From Salinispirillum sp049115955 (GTDB lineage Bacteria; Pseudomonadota; Gammaproteobacteria; Pseudomonadales; Natronospirillaceae): a stretch of 64,000 nucleotides of DNA. A model generated the notes under the pieces. That model ran no database searches. It was not told where the DNA came from and saw nothing but the letters and a program-made list of their open reading frames with translations. Location: NCBI GenBank assembly GCA_049115955.1, contig JAGDZJ010000001.1, forward strand, positions 1-64,000, in the 5' to 3' direction. Positions within the stretch are counted from its first letter, which is position 1. The number at the start of each line of letters is the position of its first letter. Below are positions 17,383 through 25,956 of this stretch, piece by piece. The translations under genes were made by a program, and so were the position numbers.

Positions 17383-18516
17383 TTACGCAACAGAAAATCC
17401 TGCTGCCACCAATAGTGCTTTTGCTGGCGAATCATCCACCAACGCTCGACAACTCGTAATCTCACGGCGTACCGGGTAAGACTTCCGATATTCATCGAAT
17501 GCGGCGCCGTGATTAGGCTCTGCCATGGCGTGCCGGAACCGTCGGTCATCAGCAACAATGTCGTACACGGCTTCTACCGTGTCGTACAGTGCCTGCCAAG
17601 GCTCGGCTTCCAACACCAAAATGCTGTGGGCCGACGGCAACAGTTCCGCGAGACTGGGGATCACCCCACTCTTACCGTTAACGAGCTGATCCAGTGCTTG
17701 TCGTAACATACGTGTACCGCGCCACTTACCTTCCAGCGAATAACCCGCAACATGGCCGGTAGCGATGCGAATCAACGGCAGCAAAGCCAAGTCGATTGAC
17801 GGCTCGTTTTCCCACACATCCAAAACCACCTGTACATCGGGTCGCTGCACAAGAAAACGCTGCAATGCTGCAGCTTCTATGACCGCCCCACGGCCTGCGT
17901 TCAATAAAATGGCGTTATCCGGCAACAGAGCCAATGCGGCTGCGTCGAGTAGATGATGCGTAGGGTGTGAGCCTGATGTTGTGAGCGGCGTATGCAAGCA
18001 AACAATATCCGCTTGCATGGCGTCATAGAGCGATACGAAAGTCGCGTTATTGGACGGTAGCTCTGCCAGAGGTGGGTCGCAGACGCGCACCGTCAAGCCT
18101 AACGACCGGAAGCGTTGCACCACCCGACTGCCCACATTACCGGCGCCAATAACGCTCATTGTTTTGTTGGCCAGCAGTTTAGGGTTAGCCGCGTGCAGCG
18201 CTAACAAAGCAGCCAAAACATAGTCGCACACGGCATCGGCGTTGCAGCCGGGGGCATGAGCAAAAGGAATTCGGCGCTGGGTCAGTAAGGGAAGATCAAT
18301 GTGGTCTGTGCCGATGGTGGCACTGCCGATAAACGCAGGCGAGTGATTGCCAAGCAGTGCAGCGTTCACGGGCGTGACGCTGCGTACTAGCAGCACATCG
18401 GCTGTTGCAACCTGCTGTGGTGACAGTGTGCGCCCTGCGGTGTAGACGATGTCGGTTGCTACATCAGCAAACAGACGGTCTACACCGGGCATGTTCTCAT
18501 CAGCCAGTATGCGCAT
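17383..18516 (-). CDS. pdxB: erythronate-4-phosphate dehydrogenase
   Basis: 377 aa, D-2-hydroxyacid dehydrogenase family, second step of the DXP-dependent pyridoxal phosphate pathway. Typical marks: MRILADENMP at the start, RSVTPVNAALL near 45, SATIGTDHID near 68, the nucleotide loop VIGAGNVGSRVVQRF near 122, the catalytic Arg region LNAGRGAVI near 208 and the C-terminal PdxB dimerisation region around 290-370. The start lies inside the last 17 bases of rhlB, so pdxB is probably cotranscribed with it. Confidence 0.95.
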   Translation of the reverse strand: MRILADENMPGVDRLFADVATDIVYTAGRTLSPQQVATADVLLVRSVTPVNAALLGNHSPAFIGSATIGTDHIDLPLLTQRRIPFAHAPGCNADAVCDYVLAALLALHAANPKLLANKTMSVIGAGNVGSRVVQRFRSLGLTVRVCDPPLAELPSNNATFVSLYDAMQADIVCLHTPLTTSGSHPTHHLLDAAALALLPDNAILLNAGRGAVIEAAALQRFLVQRPDVQVVLDVWENEPSIDLALLPLIRIATGHVAGYSLEGKWRGTRMLRQALDQLVNGKSGVIPSLAELLPSAHSILVLEAEPWQALYDTVEAVYDIVADDRRFRHAMAEPNHGAAFDEYRKSYPVRREITSCRALVDDSPAKALLVAAGFSVA

Positions 18517-19687
18517 TCGGCAACAAATCAGCGGGCGGATGCTCTACGACCAATTTTTCCCCGATAAACGACTGCAAGTCATCCACTAGGAAAGCATCGT
18601 CTTCACATACAAAGCTGTACGATTTACCTTCTGCACCGGCGCGACCGGTACGACCGATACGGTGTACGTAGTCTTCTGGGTCTTCTGGCAAGGTGAAGTT
18701 GATGACGTGGCTCACATCGTCTACGTGCAAACCGCGACCGGCGACGTCGGTAGCCACCAACACATTAATCACGCCACTCTTAAACTGGTCGAGCGTTTTT
18801 ACCCGTTTGTCCTGGCTGATCTCGCCCGACAGCAACGCCACGGTGTGCTTGGTTTTCGACAACTGCTCATGCAGTTTGCGCACGAGGTCACGGCGATTAG
18901 CAAATACGATGGCCTTGGTTACAGCCTCTTGCTCCAAAATGGCTTTCAGCAGATCGTATTTCTCGTCCGTCGTCGTTAAATACAGATGCTGCTGTACACG
19001 ATCCGTGGTGGATACATCGGGCGCGATGTCGACGAAGTACGGGTTTTCTGTCCAACGTTCGGTGAGTGCCAGAATGTCTTTTGAGAATGTGGCGCTGAAC
19101 AGCAACGTTTGGCGGTCACGCTTGGTGGGCATGGCACGCTCAATGTATTTGATGTCCGGAATAAACCCCATATCCAGCATGCGGTCAGCTTCATCAATGA
19201 CAAAATATTCCGTCTGATCCAGAAAAACGGCTTTCTGACGCATGAAGTCCATCAAACGACCAGGGGTGGCGATCAATACGTCCACCAAGCGTCCTTCCAG
19301 ACCCGCGCGCTGCTTTTGCATGTCCATCCCACCCACCAAACAATGCACTTGCAGATTGGTGTGCTTCGCCAGCAATTCGGCGTCGGCAGCGATCTGTAAG
19401 GCCAGTTCGCGAGTAGGCGCCAGAATGACGGCACGCGGCTCGCCCTGAAACTGTTCCTTAAGTGGGCAGTAAATCAGGTCTGACATGATGGACAATAAAA
19501 ACGCGGCGGTTTTGCCCGTTCCGGTCTGCGCCTTGCCGATGCAATCACGGCCACGCATGGAGTAAGGCAGGATAGCTGCCTGAATGGGCGTACTGTGGGT
19601 ATAACCCAGATCCGCGAGCGCTTGTTGTAGCGCGGCGGGAAGTGGCAATTCGGAGAATGCCAAAATATTTTCTGCTGTTGCTGCCAT
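18500..19687 (-). CDS. rhlB: DEAD-box RNA helicase, RhlB type
   Basis: 395 aa. Helicase motifs in order: Q motif (THSTPIQ), Walker A AQTGTGKT near 55, PTRELALQI near 94, TPGR near 143, DEAD as IDEADRMLDMGF near 166, SATFS near 200, and HRIGRTGRAG near 345. Residues 360-385 (FLVDDLQSFIGEKLVVE) match the end of the RhlB core. Unlike E. coli RhlB it lacks the long basic tail. RhlB unwinds mRNA with RNase E. The assignment over RhlE rests on core similarity and is likely. Confidence 0.85.
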   Translation of the reverse strand: MAATAENILAFSELPLPAALQQALADLGYTHSTPIQAAILPYSMRGRDCIGKAQTGTGKTAAFLLSIMSDLIYCPLKEQFQGEPRAVILAPTRELALQIAADAELLAKHTNLQVHCLVGGMDMQKQRAGLEGRLVDVLIATPGRLMDFMRQKAVFLDQTEYFVIDEADRMLDMGFIPDIKYIERAMPTKRDRQTLLFSATFSKDILALTERWTENPYFVDIAPDVSTTDRVQQHLYLTTTDEKYDLLKAILEQEAVTKAIVFANRRDLVRKLHEQLSKTKHTVALLSGEISQDKRVKTLDQFKSGVINVLVATDVAGRGLHVDDVSHVINFTLPEDPEDYVHRIGRTGRAGAEGKSYSFVCEDDAFLVDDLQSFIGEKLVVEHPPADLLPNAHTG

Positions 19688-19746
19688 AAAACCTTTCTAA
19701 CCTCGTGTGTAACAATCAGAGCATTCGGCGCGCATCTCGTCTTTTC

Positions 19747-19995
19747 TCAACGTGCCGTGATCTCAATCCAATAAATATAGTGTTGGTCGCTGACGTCATG
19801 TGCCAACAACTGATGTCCTAGGAAGTGACAAAACTTGGGAATATCGCGCTCAGTAGACGGATCTGTTGCGACCACCTTAACGACCTCACCAGGCGACAAG
19901 GTTCTGACTTTGGCGTGCAACATCATAACGGGCTCAGGACACTTTAAGCCGGAGGTATCCAATTCAGCATGCTGTTTAGGTGGGACAAAATCCAT
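19747..19995 (-). CDS. tusA: TusA-family sulfur carrier protein
   Basis: 82 aa. The sulfur-accepting Cys is in LKCPEPVMMLH (residue 19), the CPxP motif of TusA. VVATDPSTERDIPKFCHFLGH near 40-60 is typical. TusA takes persulfide from IscS and passes it to TusBCD for 2-thiouridine in tRNA; that pathway is family knowledge. A second CPxP protein occurs at 30968-31216, so TusA identity is favoured for this one by its closer match. Confidence 0.88.
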   Translation of the reverse strand: MDFVPPKQHAELDTSGLKCPEPVMMLHAKVRTLSPGEVVKVVATDPSTERDIPKFCHFLGHQLLAHDVSDQHYIYWIEITAR

Positions 19996-20054
19996 CTGTT
20001 ATTTCGACTTCTTACGGACGCGCCATCATAGCATAAAAATTATGCAGAATTGCG

Positions 20055-21023
20055 CTAATTAAATGCTTGGAAGAACGCTAAAAAACGATGATCTAAATAC
20101 CATTTTCCAGGCTGGCCACGGAACCCCACATGTCCACCGCTGCGTGGGGCCTCAAAATGTACAAACGCGTGCTCTTTAGCCCGTGTGAGCGGGAAACAAC
20201 TCGAACTGAGAAACGGATCATTCAAGGCATTCAGCACCAATGTAGGTACTTGAATATCCCACATGAAGCGCTGTGCGCTGCAAGCTTCGTAGTAATCTTG
20301 CGCGCCACGAAAACCCTGCAGCGGGCCAGTGTAGGCATCATCGAAGTCACGTACCGACCGCACTGTTTGCAGCAACGACAGATCAAAATGTTCCGGGTAT
20401 TGCCGCGCCTTGTTACGCAGCCGAGCACTCAAGTCTTTTACAAAGCGTCGGCGGTATATCACGTTCGCAGGGCGCGCCAAGGCATCGGCACAACCACTAA
20501 GGTCTACCGGCGCTGACGCCACCGCTGCGGAATGTACACCGCGAACATGAGCATTGCTGCCTTGCTCGCCCAACCATTTCAAGGTGACGTTGGCACCCAT
20601 GGAATAGCCAGACAAATGCATACGTTTGTGGCCTTGGATCGCGCCCCAGCGAATCACTTCGTCGAGGTCTTCGCTACAACCCGCGTAATACACCTTGTGA
20701 GTCAGATTGTCTGCTCGTCCGCAGCCGCGAAAATTCCACGCCAGCGCCGCAAAGCCCGCGTTTTGAGCTGCGCGCGCCAAGCCCTGTACATAAGCCTGTT
20801 GCGAGTTGCCCTCTAAGCCATGAGCGATCACGACCAGTGGCGTTTCAGCCGCAGGAAAGGCTGTAGGGTAGTAATCAGCCACCAATCGATCACCGTCGGG
20901 GAGCGGTATCTCGACCGGTTCGCTGGTTAAGGACAGACGACGAAAGACACTAGGAATAATGGTTTGTAGATGGCCGCCAGGCAGCCACCAACTGGAGCGG
21001 AAGTCCGATGCTATAACCGGCAT
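20055..21023 (-). CDS. yheT: alpha/beta hydrolase, YheT family
   Basis: 322 aa. The family start PGGHLQTIIPS is at residue 15. IAHGLEGNSQQAYVQGLA near 68-85 forms the oxyanion region, LSGYSMGANVTLKWLGE near 140 holds the nucleophile Ser, and SGGHVGF near 300 the His. The Asp is probably in NALNDPFLS near 265. A putative esterase; its physiological substrate is unknown. AAGGAAG precedes the ATG by 5 bases, right after a 35-aa ORF, so it is likely translated from the same message. Confidence 0.88.
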   Translation of the reverse strand: MPVIASDFRSSWWLPGGHLQTIIPSVFRRLSLTSEPVEIPLPDGDRLVADYYPTAFPAAETPLVVIAHGLEGNSQQAYVQGLARAAQNAGFAALAWNFRGCGRADNLTHKVYYAGCSEDLDEVIRWGAIQGHKRMHLSGYSMGANVTLKWLGEQGSNAHVRGVHSAAVASAPVDLSGCADALARPANVIYRRRFVKDLSARLRNKARQYPEHFDLSLLQTVRSVRDFDDAYTGPLQGFRGAQDYYEACSAQRFMWDIQVPTLVLNALNDPFLSSSCFPLTRAKEHAFVHFEAPRSGGHVGFRGQPGKWYLDHRFLAFFQAFN

Positions 21024-21033
21024 AGCAACTTCC

Positions 21034-21141
21034 TTAGCGCGAGACTAAATACAATAAAAACACCACTACGACCATAGCTACGGTGGTCCACCGTAGCTTC
21101 TGGCAATATGGGCAGGGAGGCTGTTTCTCTTCGTTACTCAT
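21034..21141 (-). CDS. 35-aa CPYC membrane peptide
   Basis: Small ORF, ATG at 21141 to TAA at 21036-21034. The first 17 residues are polar with a CPYC motif at residues 10-13; residues 19-33 form a hydrophobic helix (TTVAMVVVVFLLYLV) ending in SR. It fits an 8-bp gap after the upstream gene's stop and ends 10 bp before the yheT ATG, as expected for a cotranscribed gene. No clear ribosome site. CPYC resembles a thioredoxin/glutaredoxin-type or zinc-binding pair, but that is only a motif. It could be chance, although the packing argues against it. Confidence 0.6.
   Translation of the reverse strand: MSNEEKQPPCPYCQKLRWTTVAMVVVVFLLYLVSR
21076..21098. repeat. 23-bp perfect palindrome inside the small ORF
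   Basis: An 11-bp arm (AGCTACGGTGG), one central base and its exact reverse complement. It lies in codons 15-22 of the 35-aa ORF. Confidence 0.6.
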
Positions 21142-21149
21142 GGGCGAAA

Positions 21150-21686
21150 CTATACCAATTTAAAACGCTGACTGAGTGCGTCGTAAAAGGTTTCGCGCAG
21201 ATCAGCGATCTCTTTACGCAGATGATCAAGACCCTGGATTTCTTCCCCACTGAACGACGGTTTGTCGGCGTAAATTTGACGGCGTAAATGAACGATCTTC
21301 GAACCATAAATACGCAAAGCGCGCTCAAGCTTCTTCTCACCCAATAGCAACAATGTAGCTTCGGCTTCCGTCAAATGACGAAAAACGTTTACCAAGTCAT
21401 CGGTGATGCGGCGCAGTTCTTCTTTGCGCTGCGGAGGCCAAGACTTGCCGTGCCGAGAGAATTCCAACGCCAAGGCCAAGAATTGCTGATAAACGTGGTG
21501 CACTTCGCTGACGTTTTGCGCCACAGATTCCAACAATGCCCTGCGTGTTTGGATTGCCGCCGATTCCGAGCCGCCTTCTTTGCGTCGAGCAACCTTGAAG
21601 GCAATCAGGGCTATCAAGCCACATGTCAGAATTCCGGCACCAAAAGTACCCGCCAATACATAGATCTGTTGTAGTTCCATAGACAT
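21150..21686 (-). CDS. membrane-anchored helical protein of unknown function
   Basis: 178 aa. One N-terminal membrane helix (about residues 8-30), then Arg/Lys-rich KVARRKEGG and a mostly helical cytoplasmic domain. Heptad-like stretches occur at about 45-75 and 120-165. No catalytic motif is apparent and I do not recognise the family. GGGGA lies about 8 bases before the ATG at 21686. The 35-aa ORF and yheT follow with very small gaps, suggesting one operon. Confidence 0.75.
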   Translation of the reverse strand: MSMELQQIYVLAGTFGAGILTCGLIALIAFKVARRKEGGSESAAIQTRRALLESVAQNVSEVHHVYQQFLALALEFSRHGKSWPPQRKEELRRITDDLVNVFRHLTEAEATLLLLGEKKLERALRIYGSKIVHLRRQIYADKPSFSGEEIQGLDHLRKEIADLRETFYDALSQRFKLV

Positions 21687-21734
21687 TCCGTTATTCCCCG
21701 CCAGTTAATTGACGAAATAGGTCACTGTGGGGTT

Positions 21735-21767
21735 ATTAATCAAGAACTGTGCCGAAATCTGATTAAT
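21735..21767. promoter_or_regulatory. 8-bp inverted repeat upstream of the 178-aa gene
   Basis: ATTAATCA (21735-21742) and TGATTAAT (21760-21767) are exact complements 17 bp apart, about 50 bp upstream of the 178-aa start codon. Possible regulator site; nothing else supports it. Confidence 0.3.
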
Positions 21768-21898
21768 CGTACTGTATACGTTAAACGGCAGACCTGTTCG
21801 TCTGTCTTCAATTCTGTTGACACTGCACCGTCGGCCGAACATTTTTCTACAACTATTACCGTCTGTCCGAAAAACTTATAAAAAACAAAACATTAGGG

Positions 21899-21926
21899 TT
21901 GACACCCAAAGCCCTATCTCTATAAT
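21899..21926 (+). promoter_or_regulatory. consensus sigma-70 promoter for tRNA-Asn
   Basis: TTGACA (21899-21904), 16 bases, TATAAT (21921-21926): both hexamers are perfect, and the tRNA begins 20 bp after the -10. Confidence 0.9.
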
Positions 21927-21945
21927 CCTCACCTGTTCGAGTTAC

Positions 21946-22021
21946 TCCAGCGTAGCTCAGTTGGTAGAGCAGAGGACTGTTAATCCTTTGGTCGCAGGTT
22001 CGAGTCCTGCCGCTGGAGCCA
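21946..22021 (+). tRNA. tRNA-Asn(GTT)
   Basis: 76 nt including an encoded CCA. Acceptor arms TCCAGCG/CGCTGGA pair fully; the anticodon loop is CTGTTAA with anticodon GTT; the T loop is GGTTCGAGTCC. A terminator follows. Confidence 0.97.
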
Positions 22022-22033
22022 GAATTCAAGAAA

Positions 22034-22063
22034 CCCGACCATGTTGCCATGGTCGGGTTTTTT
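22034..22063 (+). terminator. intrinsic terminator of tRNA-Asn
   Basis: Stem CCCGACCATG / CATGGTCGGG (22034-22043 with 22048-22057), 4-base loop, followed by six T. Confidence 0.9.
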
Positions 22064-22092
22064 ATTGCTTGCGAGATTTAGGCAATAAAAAA

Positions 22093-22111
22093 ATCGGGCA
22101 AAGAGCCCGAT
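22093..22111 (-). terminator. intrinsic terminator of the FKBP gene
   Basis: Stem ATCGGGC / GCCCGAT with a 5-base loop; on the minus strand it is followed by a run of T (22087-22093). It lies 37 bp past the FKBP stop. Confidence 0.85.
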
Positions 22112-22148
22112 TCACAAAACGCTTACGTCTTAAGCAGCGTATTGCAGC

Positions 22149-22829
22149 TTACATTATTTCTAGCAACTCCACTTCAAACACCAGAACAGAAAATGGCGGA
22201 ATACTGCCTACTGCTTGATCACGGTATCCCAAGTCCGATGGTATGAAGAAACGATACTTATCGCCTTCACTCATCAACTGCACGCCTTCCGTCCAACCGG
22301 GAATAACACCATTCAGAGGAAACTCTACAGGCTCTCCACGGTCAACCGAGCTGTCGAATACCGTGCCATCGATCAGGGTGCCATGATAATGCACGCGAAC
22401 CACATCAGAACTTGATGGTGAAGCACCGCCCTCTCCCGCAGCGATCACTTCATACTGCAACCCGCTCGGAGTGACGGTTACACCCTCTTTCTCTGCGTTC
22501 TCGCTCAGAAACGTTTCGCCTTCGGCACGCATGGCCATGGTCATACCTTCTTGTTCAGACTGTAATTCTTGCTGCAACGCCATAACGGCGGAGCGGATTT
22601 CTTCCAGCGACAAGCGCGGCTCGGTTTGCGATAGGCCGTCACGCAAGCCCAAAATAACCGCATCGATATCAATGCGTTCCGTACCGACCTGTTGCGCCAG
22701 ACTACCGCCCAGATCCAAACCAAAATAATAACTGGTACGCTCAGTAACAGTTTCTAATTCCTGCGCGACTGCAACGCCACCCGCACTGGCCAGTACACCC
22801 GCCAAAGCGAGATTGGCTAACTTATTCAT
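22149..22829 (-). CDS. FKBP-type peptidyl-prolyl isomerase (Mip/FkpA-like)
   Basis: 226 aa. Signal peptide MNKLANLALAGVLASAGGVAVA directs export; an N-terminal helical dimerisation region follows (about 25-115). The C-terminal FKBP domain (about 125-225) has VRVHYHGTLIDGTVFDSS, VIPGWTEGVQLM and IPSDLGY. This is a periplasmic or outer-membrane-associated foldase. The ATG at 22829, with AAAGG upstream, gives a proper signal peptide; the frame to 22880 adds 17 unconvincing residues. FkpA or a Mip paralogue cannot be separated by eye. Confidence 0.93.
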   Translation of the reverse strand: MNKLANLALAGVLASAGGVAVAQELETVTERTSYYFGLDLGGSLAQQVGTERIDIDAVILGLRDGLSQTEPRLSLEEIRSAVMALQQELQSEQEGMTMAMRAEGETFLSENAEKEGVTVTPSGLQYEVIAAGEGGASPSSSDVVRVHYHGTLIDGTVFDSSVDRGEPVEFPLNGVIPGWTEGVQLMSEGDKYRFFIPSDLGYRDQAVGSIPPFSVLVFEVELLEIM

Positions 22830-22903
22830 AGAGATGCCTTTATTATATTTGCACAATGTTACGACAATTGTCCCGCTCACGTTAGCAAGCCCAAGGCCTC
22901 AGC

Positions 22904-24313
22904 TCAAGAGCTGGCGACCTTTGGCTTCTTCGAAACCGGTTTATTTGTAGTTTGTTTACGCAACTTTCTAAGATGCCCAAGACGCGTGAGCGGCGAGCAT
23001 ACAACTTCGTAAGCGCCCACCCAAATCCGCTCGACCATTCGCGTCAACAAATGAATCAGTCGCACGAGCCATGTCAACAAGGTCGCCAACCAGACGGAAA
23101 CAGAACCCAGAAGGACGCGAATACCGTTCAGTAACGGCTCCAGCGGCAGGATCAAAAGCGTCAGAACCCAAGGTGTCATAGCTGCTATGATCACCCGAAC
23201 CAGCATGGCACCGACATTGCCATCAATACCCGCAGCCGCGACGCTGCCCACCACCGGCTCGCTGTGCGTAGCAACCATGGCCAACAAAGCGTTCACTACG
23301 GACCAAACACACAAGCCAATGAACGCGGCCAGACGGACTTTAAAAGACATAGCAGAATCGACCACCCAGAAAGCCCGAAAGAGCCGAGTGATCTGCATGT
23401 TCTCCAGAAGAACCATTCCGGTTATGACTTGGCCGGCCAAGAGCGCAACAACGGCCACCACACCCCAAGCGTAAGTCGAAACGGGAATCAGCACGTCGAC
23501 CGCCGGCGCAATGATCCAGTATCCAACCAACCCTAATGCCAAAATCCCGACTGCCAGTACCAAGGCCACCATGAAGTGAACCAGCACCGAGCCGACAGCA
23601 AACCGCAATGAGCGTTCTTCGCCGCCAGCTAAGCGCTCAAATTGCTCTAACAGGCCTTCAAGGCGCTCTGTGCGCTGCTCGATACGCCGCACGCCCTGAC
23701 CGATATCGCCTTGCATCTGCAACAAACGCCGCCAAAAGGGTAAAAACTGGCTCAAGATGGCATGCCGATCGGCAATGGCTTGCCGGTATTCCTGACGTAC
23801 CTGACGCGACTCATGCTGAATACGATCAAGTAACTGCTGCAGCAGATGCTGCAACGTACGGTTGCCAGACTGCGCCGCCTGTGACGCCGCCATGGCCTCT
23901 GTAGCCCGCAACCACTCAGGCAGCTCGGGGGTCTGCTCTTGCGTTGAAGCGTAGTCATCCTGCATTTTTTCCACGAGTTTTTGCACCTCAACACCCATGG
24001 GCGCGATTTGTGCAAGGTCGTGTTCTACGGCGTGCTTTAACTGCACAGTATGGCGTCGGATTTCGCGTTCGAGATAACTGCGTCCCAACACCATCAAGAC
24101 TTGATGGTTACGTTTCGCAAGCACGGCAACTACGCCATCCAAGCGGTGTGCGATGCGCGCCAGTGTATGCCGAATGCCACGAAACAGCTGACGAGTCACC
24201 GTCAGCACAGCAGGGCGTACGACGGTAGCGAGAATGATGCCAACGACAACCCATGTCAGTAGGGATAGCCATGGGTAATCGGGCCAAATTGACCAAGTGA
24301 GAGAGTCAGCCAA
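22904..24313 (-). CDS. multi-pass membrane protein with central coiled coil, unknown function
   Basis: 469 aa. One N-terminal helix (about 16-35), a long charged soluble part (about 60-235) with coiled-coil character (LLQQLLDRIQHESRQVRQEYRQ; GVRRIEQRTERLEGLLEQFERL), then about five membrane helices between 240 and 430 and a basic tail (KPVSKKPK). No channel or transporter signature is recognised. A mechanosensitive channel or membrane scaffold are possible readings, but nothing proves either. It is separated by 80 bp from a divergent lipoprotein gene. Confidence 0.75.
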   Translation of the reverse strand: MADSLTWSIWPDYPWLSLLTWVVVGIILATVVRPAVLTVTRQLFRGIRHTLARIAHRLDGVVAVLAKRNHQVLMVLGRSYLEREIRRHTVQLKHAVEHDLAQIAPMGVEVQKLVEKMQDDYASTQEQTPELPEWLRATEAMAASQAAQSGNRTLQHLLQQLLDRIQHESRQVRQEYRQAIADRHAILSQFLPFWRRLLQMQGDIGQGVRRIEQRTERLEGLLEQFERLAGGEERSLRFAVGSVLVHFMVALVLAVGILALGLVGYWIIAPAVDVLIPVSTYAWGVVAVVALLAGQVITGMVLLENMQITRLFRAFWVVDSAMSFKVRLAAFIGLCVWSVVNALLAMVATHSEPVVGSVAAAGIDGNVGAMLVRVIIAAMTPWVLTLLILPLEPLLNGIRVLLGSVSVWLATLLTWLVRLIHLLTRMVERIWVGAYEVVCSPLTRLGHLRKLRKQTTNKPVSKKPKVASS

Positions 24314-24393
24314 CGGCAGGCCTCCTGTGAATTCAAGATTCGAATAACGAGCGATACTACTACCACTGGATCATTTTTTACACTGATGAAGCC

Positions 24394-25875
24394 ATGAAAC
24401 GACTACAGACACTCATATTAGTTCTTTTTCTGGGCCTGCTGACCGCGTGCGGCGATGACGATCTCGCAAATGGCGGGACTGACGAAGGAGAACTCGACCC
24501 GCGCTTACAACGCCCGTTAGGTGACCAGTCAATCCTTGGACGAGCGATCTACCAAGATGCCTTGCCGTGGTCACCGATTTTTGTCCAAGACATTATAGAA
24601 AACGATCTCGACCTACTGTTCAGCACGGTAACGGACGCCGACGGTGGTTTCCGATTGTTGGGGGTGTTTAACCGCGCGGGCATGGTATCAACGTTTGCCA
24701 CCCCAAACGCTGATGAACCGATGTACTCACTTTACAGCGCCTTACCCAACGACCCGGCTACACGAGTCAACATTACCCCCGTCACCGATGCCCTCACTCG
24801 AATCTATTTGTGGAACAATTTTAGCGATTTGACGGCTGATACCTGTTACTACGATTTGGCCTGTGCGCAGATGCTCAACGCAAATTATCAGCACACAGAC
24901 GAATTTATGAACCTGTACCTGACCAATCTGCGCACTTGGCTTGAGAACTGGTGGACCGCCGACACAGCCGCGACCACTACAACCATTCAACCGTTTACGA
25001 CACCCTTGAGTATTAGCGATCCTATGGACCGGATGCTAACAGCGCTCCGGTTTAGGGTATTCGAAGAAGAAGTGCCCGTAGACGCAACTGACCCGGACTC
25101 GCCATTGGTGAATGCCAAGTTTTTGAGTGTGTGTAATCGTCCGGCCAATCAAGAACTGACGATCAATGTCCGCGACCTAGGCAACCCCTCTTATGAACGC
25201 CCTGCTGACCTGCTACCGACTTCTCCGTGCGCGCCTGACCCAATTGCACCGGCAGCCTTCAACATCGCCATAGACGCCAATCCCGCGAACGGGCCAGCGC
25301 CATTAACGACCAGCATAAGCATAACCTTTCCAGCAGGGGAACCCGAGGGGCTGATGCTGCAAAGCATGCTGGTGAACCCACTTGGCCAGCCCATTGCGTT
25401 TTGGACCACGCCAACGTTCAGCACCACGCTGACGGGGGCTGGGCAGTATCGCGTGCAAACACTGGCCAGCGCCATCGACGGAGCTGTGCAAGCAGGAACA
25501 ACGGTGACGGTCGACGGCCCGGTAGTTGACCCGCGCTTTGCGACATGGGGGCAAACGGGTAGTTGGCGCCGTAACTTGGAGTTTAACTCCTCTCCGATTA
25601 ACAATTGCGCTGAACTGCTTGACGGCTCACCGATTAATCAGCCTTATGCCATGAGCTATCAGGACGTTTTTTATTACCCGGTAGGACTATGCAGTAGAAC
25701 GGCTCAGTTCGATTACCCGCTGATTGGCTGGTGCAGCTACTTCCTTCAAGAAACGCGCCTGTACTATTATCGTCATCCACAATCGGAGTTAAACGAAAGC
25801 CTTGCAGTACAGCGAGCCAGGAATCGAAGTGTCTGTCAAAACGGCGGGGGTATTTGGAGCAACTCAGCGCTTTAA
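24394..25875 (+). CDS. unrecognised outer-membrane or periplasmic lipoprotein with PKD-like domain
   Basis: 493 aa. A lipoprotein signal is clear: MKRLQTLILVLFLGLLTAC, with Cys19 as the lipidation site, followed by GDDD; Asp at position +2 would favour inner-membrane retention under the E. coli rule. About 290-375 reads like a PKD/Ig-type fold (IDANPANGPAPLTTSISITF ... GQYRVQTLA). The C-terminal part has several Cys (NNCAEL, GLCSRT, GWCSYF, SVCQNGG) that may form disulfides. No function is recognised. A palindromic terminator follows at 25907-25930. Confidence 0.8.
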   Translation: MKRLQTLILVLFLGLLTACGDDDLANGGTDEGELDPRLQRPLGDQSILGRAIYQDALPWSPIFVQDIIENDLDLLFSTVTDADGGFRLLGVFNRAGMVSTFATPNADEPMYSLYSALPNDPATRVNITPVTDALTRIYLWNNFSDLTADTCYYDLACAQMLNANYQHTDEFMNLYLTNLRTWLENWWTADTAATTTTIQPFTTPLSISDPMDRMLTALRFRVFEEEVPVDATDPDSPLVNAKFLSVCNRPANQELTINVRDLGNPSYERPADLLPTSPCAPDPIAPAAFNIAIDANPANGPAPLTTSISITFPAGEPEGLMLQSMLVNPLGQPIAFWTTPTFSTTLTGAGQYRVQTLASAIDGAVQAGTTVTVDGPVVDPRFATWGQTGSWRRNLEFNSSPINNCAELLDGSPINQPYAMSYQDVFYYPVGLCSRTAQFDYPLIGWCSYFLQETRLYYYRHPQSELNESLAVQRARNRSVCQNGGGIWSNSAL

Positions 25876-25906
25876 CTGGAATTCAAGACTGACCCAACAG
25901 GCATTA

Positions 25907-25930
25907 AAAAGGCTGCAATTGCAGCCTTTT
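25907..25930. terminator. bidirectional terminator
   Basis: 24-bp perfect palindrome with A-run on one side and T-run on the other, between convergent genes (lipoprotein stop 25875, OMP stop 25957). Confidence 0.9.
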
Positions 25931-25956
25931 ATGTAGCACTAAGAAGAACACGGTGC

